Source: Hyaloperonospora brassicae (taxonomy: Eukaryota; Oomycota; Peronosporomycetes; Peronosporales; Peronosporaceae). Taken from it: 64,000 nt of DNA. Location of the stretch: the NCBI GenBank assembly GCA_947650285.1, contig CANTFL010000002.1, forward strand, positions 186,001-250,000. Reading direction: 5' to 3'. Positions 56,390 to 64,000 of this stretch are shown piece by piece. Numbering within the stretch: the first letter of the stretch is position 1; each line of letters opens with the position of its first letter. Made by a program: the position numbers and the translations under genes. The notes under the pieces are model-generated. The model ran no database searches. It was not told where the DNA came from and saw nothing but the letters and a program-made list of their open reading frames with translations.

Positions 56390-59300
56390 GAGAAAGCGAT
56401 CGGCAAGATCAATAATGAGAAGCTAACTATGCTGTTTCATTCCGATACTAAGGTGTCAATCATCGACACCACCTTTTCTTGTAACGTAGGGTGCATGATC
56501 GACGAAAGACGGACTCAAGAATGTGTTGGTATAGGCTAAAACGCGTGCATGACGGTTACGAGCACAAAGATCAAGATCACATTGGACGGTTCACTGGTAC
56601 CTTATTTCGACGTATGGGTCGGTGATCAAGTGAGTCAAGAGGCTATACTGGGCATGAAATTTATGGTACCGGCCGGAACGGCTTAAATATAGAGGATAGA
56701 ACGATATGTCTACCCGATGAAGTCCGCATTCGTCTAGCGGGGCATAAGAAACTCTATCTATCAACAATTCAAGCGGTCAAATTTTAATTGATCAAAACGT
56801 GGTGACACCAATCGGCAAACCAACAGAAGCGAGGATAGGTGTCGCGCCACCAAGAGCTAAACTTTGGGTAAGACGAGACGTGGAGTGGTTGCCAACTGTG
56901 ACTAACGGGCCTGGAGCAGGATCAACTACCCACAGCTCGCCAATTTGGGTGGGTTGCGAGGTGATTCTGCGCTGTGGACTCGCTAGGCCTGTGAATGGTA
57001 GCGGACATGATACCTCAATCGCTAGAATACGTGTCTGCAGGGTCGCGACGGTATGACCAATGACAGACGCTAGCGTTCGAAGCTACAACCGATCGGGAAG
57101 AGGTCTCATCAGAAGCGTCTGAAGGACCATTGGTCGAACAGCGATCATACCCTACTCCAAACACGATTTTATAATTGCTAAACGGTAAAGATAGAGGAAT
57201 AGGCGGAGGATTGCAGTGCTGATAAGTTACAACCTGATCGAAACGAGATCGAAGAAGATATGATGCAAGATTTGGATACGAATGAGAGCGATGATCGCGC
57301 CACGAGAAAAGTCCCGCAATCAATGAAGTTATACTTCTGACGGATATGCAAATGACGAGACGCTAGACGATAATCGTATGCAAACCAGGTAAAGGGAAGC
57401 TAGCAGAGTGGTGACGCCGACCGTGACAGGAAAGATCGATTGCGTGGAATCTGATCGGGGACAAAGACGATCCATATACCAAACAGACGCGATCCCGACC
57501 ACGGATGGTGAAGGACAAATCCAGTCCAGAAATTAGTCTGATAAGATCGCGAGAGACGGAGAAGAACGGTGTATGCACCACGAGGAGGATGCAAATCTAC
57601 CAACGAAAGCCTCTTCGTCAATATCTATGACTCAAGTGTGCATGCTGGTCGATCAGTCGTGAGATCGACATGAGGAGCCAAACTCTGAAGTGAAGACGGT
57701 CGACGGTAAAGACATCGAGCGAGGTGTCAACGATTTGCTGCGAGGGAATTACAGCTGTCAGACAGATTGGGGTGCGATCAGAGATTGTGGGTTACAGGAA
57801 AATACTAATCAACAGGCGTAACAAGATGACGTCGAGGCGATGGGGAGGAAAGGACGGATGCAGAACCGTCTACCGTGTCGACGTATCGAAGCAAAAGAGG
57901 ATAGTTGTACGCCGAGGACGTCGATCAGCACATGGCGATTCTACCAGAGGTAGTCGCGCCTGCGGCCGAGATATCTCTAGAATAAATTCAAGTGGACGAC
58001 CCAGGGGAGCCACTGTCGAGTGATCAAAAGAAGGTGCGGCAGTTGGTATGGGAAAATAGCCATCTACTAATTGGCAAAGGTAATGTACTTCCTCCTGAGG
58101 CTCGTGGAGCAGTCTGTGATATCGACGTAGGAGATGTTAAGTCGATCGCACAAAGGGCACGACCGGTATCACCCAAGTTTTCCCCAAAGCTGGCTGATCT
58201 GATCAACGGATTATTGACGGCGCAGATAATTCGGCCGTCCACTTTTCCATGGGCATCACCAATCATGGTGATCGTAAAGAAGGATGGAGATGACATTCGA
58301 TTTTGCATCGACTATAGAAGAGTGAATGAGTTGACAAGACTGATGGTCTATCCCATACCTTTGATCAGCGACTTGCTGCAGAATATTGACAAATCCTTGT
58401 GGTACTGTTCCTTGAATATGGTAATTGGGTTTTGGGTGGTGGAGATGAAGGATAGAAAAAGAGTAACATCGTCGCTTATTACACCATCAGGTCTGTTTAA
58501 ATGGATGATGATGCCGTTAGATTTGAAAAACGCGCTGCATTTTTACCAGCGCCTGATCGACAATGTGTTGTATGGGTATTTGAAGATTGGTACGCGTCCA
58601 ACTACTATCGCCTCGGGATCATCAGATCTTATCAATGTGTTTACCGACGGTGCACCAGATTCTGATATGAAGGCGTCGGTCATTGGTCGAAGGTCATATA
58701 TCGACGATATACTGATAACGGCCGAGTCGTAGGAATTTCTATACCGTAAATTGGAGCGGTTGCTAGACGTATACAATCGATGGAATTTATCGATCAGTTT
58801 GGCTAAGCGTACTGGTACGATACAAGGTAGACTACCTGGGTCATTATATAACTCTGTCCGGATTGGAGGCGGGCCCAATGGATCGAGAATCGTTGGTAAA
58901 TAGACCATTTCCTTGTTCGCTACGGTCTATGCAATCGTTCCTCGGTAGCCTCAACAATTACAGCCGATACATCGATTACTTTTAAGTGTACGCCTCAGTA
59001 CTGTAAGAATTACGAGAATCAGATTCTCACGAGATCCGAAGAACGTATGAAGACCCAAGAGCAGTGGAGGTTCCTGGGTGAAAAGAATTTGCCACATTGC
59101 GACCTGTACCCAGTTGCTGGGGCCTTCGCGATCTGTACCTCATTTTTGGAGACGATCAGGATCCGGAAGTCAGGAGTCTCTGGGAGAAAGCGACGATTGC
59201 TACCACTTTCCTGAAACAGAAGATAACGACTTCACCAATTGTGAAACACCTTAATCCGGATCGACTGCCGTTGATTGTGGTTTATGCCAGCAAGTGGGTA

Positions 59301-61907
59301 GTTTCGGCTGAATTGTTACAGAAAAATGAGGGGGTATTCTGGCCGGTCAAGTTTTCAAGCCGTACGCTCAAGCCCAACGAAGAGTATTATGGTATGGTGG
59401 AGAAGTAAGTACTAGCATTGGAAATAATGCTATACATATGATATGTCATGCTGGTTTCTCGCGAGATCACTGTGCTGACTCGTTATTCAACCTTAGCCTG
59501 CTTTCTATAATCTTCCGGTCTCCACAGGAGATTAGGCAGATGGGCTGCATTGCTATGAAACTGGACATTGGAGATCCGTCGATCGAGAAGGGTGAAGATG
59601 AGCAATTGAGTACTCTGGTGGCGAATATAATCCCTCGGCAAGAAGTGGATGAGATTTTGATCGCGATCGCGCCTATAAAACAAACCCTACAAACGATCAG
59701 TATGCCTCCTCCTACGGTCCACTAGGAAGAATATCTCTGAGTGGCTTGTTTGACGGGTCTGCTAGAGTGGAGATGAAAGTCAGAGCATGCAGCGCGATCG
59801 TATGGAGATTTTCCAGGATGGAAGGTGGTGACTGACGCGTCTACGCTCGTCCCTGATCCAAAGGTCAAGGAAGCAGAGTATAAAGGGCTACTTTTATGCT
59901 TTAATTTGCTGACTGATCAGACTAGGGGACGGGTGATGATAGCGGAGATTCGTATATAGTGTTCGGACAAATGCGTGGAGAGATCGATTGCAAGTCGCCT
60001 ATTCTACAACTGCTGGGATATAAAGCGATGGAGAAACTCCGACCCTGGCCCAAACATGATTTTCTTCATGTAAAACGCGATTGAAACGCGCGTGCAGACC
60101 GATTGGAGAGTAAAGATTTACAGAATGAGAAGGGCTGGATAGTGATGGATGACCAAGATCTCCGAATCTAGTGACTCTGAATCGGCTGGACGAGTTACAG
60201 ATATCCCGAAAGACGAATCAGAGGGTGCGTGTAGCTGCAATTATTCGAGATATCGCACGACGACGCCATTCGCCCCAAATTGTGCGAGAAGATATTGTAC
60301 AACAGATACGAATGGAGCGGATCAAACAAGCGCAAGACGAAGAGAGTTAAATCCTTAATTTAAAGATCTATCATAATGGGGACGTATCTATAATTACATC
60401 AGCGGATGCGAAACTATGTGCCTTGATCGCTCCGGACTATGAGGTCGATCAGTATGGGTTTTCACTCTTTTGTCCTGAATCAGCCACAAAGTCAGGCGAC
60501 CGCGCAGAGCTGGTTCGGTTGTTGACCTGGAGCTCTTGCTGCAGAATGTTTTACATCACTATCATACCAGCTTGGAGGGCGGCCACCAGATTATAGGTGA
60601 ACTTATTAGCGACCAAAACGAATTTTCACTGGAGAGGTCCGTATCGAAGTGTGCAATGGTATGTGGGAGAGTGTGTGAATTGTGAAACGGGTAAAGGACG
60701 TCCCTGCGATAAAAGTGGCTCGCCGGGTAACATACAAGCAACGTACTATTTTCAGATTCTGGCGATGAATCGTATTCCTACTTTAGCGCGATCGTTTCAA
60801 GTGGACACACGTAGCTGTTGATCTGGGTCGAGCTGTTCTCTGGGTATGTGGTTGCTAAGGTAAGTGCATCTCGGACCGCACAAACAATCGCGGAAAATTA
60901 CGAAGAATGTGTATTCAAAAGGTTTGGTGCAAGTGACGCAATTAGTCACGATCAAGAGCCAGGAGTTATGTCTGATTTTTTTCATGCGTTTGATCAGATC
61001 GTGGGCCAGAAATAAAGAGCTGCTATGGGATATAGACCACTGGCAAACGGCACAGCGGAGCGCATGGTACAGACGCTAACTGGAGCGATTAAGATGTATG
61101 TGTGAAATGATAATCGGTGAGATTGGATGGATTTGCCGAGCCATCGACATACGCGATCAACATCGCGCTCGATCGGGTTCGCGGGGACACCCCATTCTAT
61201 CTAATCCACGATTGGAAGCCCCGATCAACGTTGGAAGCCACTTTTTATCGAGAGAGTAGCGCATCGCTCGACTGAGATCCACGACGATGGCGGTATGGCA
61301 TACAATGCCAACACCGACGGGTGAGAGCGGTGGTGAAAATCGACTGGAGGAAGCAATCCAACATCGCGCCGCTCAGCCTAATCAGGATCACGGCCTGCTA
61401 GACAAATGCAGCGTATAGCAAGTCTGGCTGTTTATAGATCGCGTGAAGGAGGGGAACGCTCGCAAATTGGCGCATATGTGGCACGGATCGTTTCTTGTGA
61501 TTGATAAGAGCGTAGATACCGCTGCGAGGTTGGAAATAGTAGATACGCCCTACCAAGCCTTCGTAGTGGCGCATGTGTCGAAGATGAAACTTGTTCGGTT
61601 GTTTCCGGATCGACCGATGGAACGGGTAAGAGTAACAGAAGCGGATCGAATTAATTTTGACGAATCTCTATTACTAGATAACACTTGGGTGGGCGATATG
61701 GTAGAAGACGAGTTCGAAGTGAAGAGAAAAACTGTCGTGCGATCAGGACGACGGGCGCTTTACGGCAGGATGCATCGACAGTTTAAAGTCTATTGGAAAG
61801 GATATCAACATCAGTCGTGGGTGGACAAATCAGACTTAAACCGTGGAGTGTTGATACTAGAATGGGACCGCCATCGCGTGAAAAAGAATCGGTTTGAAGT
61901 GATGTAG
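56390..61907 (+). pseudogene. Pol pseudogene of element C with two RNase H-like regions
   Basis: Protease near 56400-56690, with the usual D-T/S-G triad reading SDTK and a later ILGMK where Asp is usual. Reverse transcriptase 57992-58732 (RFCIDYRRVNE; RSYIDDIL keeps the DD pair). Gypsy RNase H near 59270-59400 (VVYASKWVVSAELLQ). A second RNase H-like block near 59750-60130 (GLFDGSARVE, EAEYKGLLLCFNLL, NARADRLES). Integrase zinc finger (HHYHTSLEGGH near 60555; CVNCETGKGRP near 60675). Integrase core, where the first catalytic Asp appears as Asn in LAMNRIP near 60767, with HDQEPGVMSDFF and ANGTAERMVQT following. A chromodomain-like end (QFKVYWKGYQHQSWVD, 61780-61830) is in an intact frame 61443-61907. 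Many stops make it non-functional. Confidence 0.87.
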
Positions 61908-62603
61908 TCGCGCGAAGAGGGAGATGCGGGTTATTGATGGTTAGACCGTTTGAGTTGAGGTGAAATGCATGGAGAGTGCATAGGAGGATGGAAGAGCACA
62001 TGCAGGGAGGTTGTATGAGAAGGTGGAAAGGCGGTATGAGTTGTGAGTGTGGCAATCGAGAGTTTACAGACTTGATCGCGCAGATCAAAGTCAAAGGTAT
62101 TTTTGATCGCCACGGTGGAACAGTGATCGCGAGCGATCAGAATGTGGATGATCTGATCGAAGTAAAGTCGGCAATTACTTTAATTGCAGGTGATCAAAGT
62201 CTGTAAGACTTGGACCGCGAACGATCGGATTTGTGGGTGACCTGATAGAGGTTGGATAATGATATAAAGAAGCAGGAAGCCGATTTTAACAAAGAAATAC
62301 GAAGCTTAAGACAGGGTAGTAGATATTGAAGGAAGAGAATGACAATTCTGGAACGATCACGATAGAAGGACTTTGCCGGAGATGCGGATGATTGACGATC
62401 CAGGATATTTTGCGATCGCGTATCGATACTGGATGCTCTACGGATAGACTGTATCAGCTAGCAACAAGGCAGTGATCAAATCTGAACTCTCGGTTTTTTT
62501 GCACCCCAACCCGGGGCACCACACTCGTTTTTCTGACGGTACCGGGAAATATAAAAAACGAATTAAATAGAACGTCCAAGTCAAAATACCCGTCGATCAT
62601 CCG

Positions 62604-63981
62604 TTAAAGGATACAGTCAAGTATAGTCTTCCAACGAGGCACAGATCGCGGTCGGCGTTGCCGACGCTCTTGGCAAAATGTGTCTAATTCGCGATTCGCC
62701 TGGCACTGCCGACTAGATATGGGAAGAACATGGGTTGATTCCCACAACGCCTGTCGATGACGATCTTCAAGCGCGCGATACGTTTCCATCAATCCCTTGA
62801 ACCAACCAGTCAATGCAAAAGAGATCGGCTCGGTCGGTCGTTCGAGAATTTCCCAAGGTTCTTGGTTGTGCAAAGACGTGGTCTGCGCCTAGGAAATCAA
62901 CTGGGGAGCGTAGCGATCATCCCGGAGTGTAGACGACTTGATGAGCCTTTAATGAGGAAACGGAAAGAGTTCCGGATCGGCGAAATGCTTGACCATGAAG
63001 TCCACTTCTAGCTCAACGACGCTAGTGTTGATGACTCGACGCGACGACCAGGAACTTACTTGAAAGGTTGACCGGGGAACGCGACAGCTGTATCCAGGAA
63101 CCCACTGATCGCACGGTACGCGAGTGGCTGGCAGCGCGGCATATTGTCTGGGAGCCAAAAGAATGTTCACGTCCTCGCAATCATCACTGGACATACTGAG
63201 GCTGCCCAACGGATTGCTCGACGGATCGCCCAGAAGATCGATCTAGGACACCTTTGCTTACTTAGGACAACTTAAAAAAAGTTGGAGAATGGGATCTCAA
63301 GCTGGATCTGGATTCATCAATGACGATCATGGATGAGGGTGGGTCGAGTGCAGTGGGCTTAGCAGAAGTCAAAGCGCGTATGATGGAAGTAGATCGTGAT
63401 CCCGAATGCGCTGCGCGGGTAACATCCCCCGAAGAACTGGACAATAGCTCATGGTGGAGGACGAAGAGAATTAATTCTCCGGATTAGCTTGATCTGTAAA
63501 CACTCCTGGCGACGTCGTCGGTGAGGTTGCCGGAACACCCTGAACAAAAGGGCGATTACCAGAGTTCTTTCGGCCTATTCCATAGGAACGCTTGAAATAT
63601 ACCGACCGAGATAATTTGATCGAAATTCTCAGGGTGTCCGACCGCTTGGACTTAGGCGATTGCATTGGCTCAACTGAGAGCTCGTGAGAAGACGATCGTG
63701 CGGGTGCTGCCGTCGGTGCGGATACAGTAGATCGGGGAGGTTCGGCCGTTTTCAATAAACCAGCTGACTGTTTGGGATTATTTGTCGATGCCGACTAAGC
63801 TAATCGAGTGGGAGGAGCTGTTCGCGGGGGAAAGTGGGCTTTGTCGACTTCGTACGAGGTGCTGGTTTGTTCGATTGCGGGATTTTGTCCTGAAGCTTGG
63901 AATCACCGGTCTGCACCGAGTCGGCCTATCGCGTGACTGGATATGATCGCGCAGACCCGGAAGACGTTTACGAGCAGACAC
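62604..63981 (-). pseudogene. Antisense coding-like region downstream of pol in element C
   Basis: A chain of minus-strand open frames in two registers (63981-63778, 63755-63471, 63444-63262, 63209-62949, 62873-62604) reads like one broken protein. It has a basic Ser/Pro-rich N-terminal part (SARKRLPG, PKSKRSDTLRIS) and a more globular C-terminal part (EPWEILERPTEPISFALTGW, ALEDRHRQALWEST). I recognise no domain and see no sequence similarity to the antisense frame of A. Its upstream start may lie outside the window. Confidence 0.4.
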
Positions 63982-64000
63982 ATCGCGGCGAAAACTTGAC

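Larger units (their letters stand above)
52690..64000 (+). mobile_element. Ty3/gypsy retrotransposon C, heavily mutated, right end outside window
   Basis: Gag, protease, reverse transcriptase, RNase H, a second RNase H-like region, integrase and a C-terminal chromodomain can be traced from about 54.2 to 61.9 kb. They belong to a lineage quite different from elements A and B. A coding-like minus-strand region follows (62.6-64.0 kb). Stops and frameshifts occur every few hundred bases. GATC is strikingly frequent throughout. The left boundary is approximate and no 3' LTR lies in the window. Confidence 0.85.

Noticed and set aside
1..64000. CRISPR arrays, rRNA or functional tRNA genes
   Set aside because: No regularly spaced repeats or rRNA segments were seen; the only tRNA-like boxes belong to SINE-like sequences.

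Overview
The window looks like a piece of a plant-associated oomycete genome, most likely a Phytophthora or downy-mildew relative. Evidence: intronless ABCG half-transporters, a secreted pectin methylesterase, a decayed pectin/pectate lyase, oomycete-type initiator motifs (TCATTCC, TCACTCT) just upstream of start codons, and gene islands separated by Ty3/gypsy elements and older repeats. The species cannot be fixed from the sequence alone.

Layout. 1-2821 (minus): 5' part of a large uncharacterised Ser-rich acidic protein, running off the left edge. 2822-14.6 kb: gene-poor, AT-rich DNA with a decayed pogo-type DNA transposon (6793-8657, TA target duplication) and an LTR-like remnant. 14.8-15.1 kb: a tRNA-derived SINE. 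16.2-28.0 kb: the gene island, with three intact plus-strand genes: an ABCG transporter with a Cys-rich EGF-like ectodomain (16245-19064), a second ABCG half-transporter (20351-22198) and a CE8 pectin methylesterase (26942-27985). 28-64 kb is dominated by retroelements: a full-length chromodomain Ty3/gypsy element A (29337-36918, 5-bp TSD, LTRs nearly identical, pol broken); a 5'-truncated relative B (41220-47946); a pectin/pectate-lyase pseudogene (49737-50310, minus); a small TIR element (50363-51221); and a third, highly mutated, unrelated Ty3/gypsy element C (about 52.7 kb to the right edge) that carries a second RNase H-like region in pol.

The host genes fit a plant-cell-wall and membrane-export repertoire: the methylesterase de-esterifies pectin, a lyase of the same substrate range survives only as a broken copy, and the ABCG proteins are plasma-membrane-type exporters. 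Nothing shows that they are co-regulated.

The most unusual signal is an antisense open reading frame at the 3' end of the gypsy elements. In A it spans about 433 codons with one stop and overlaps the sense-strand chromodomain. B keeps homologous parts, and the unrelated element C also has minus-strand coding-like frames in the same position. Most short open frames elsewhere are shadows or noise and are not annotated.
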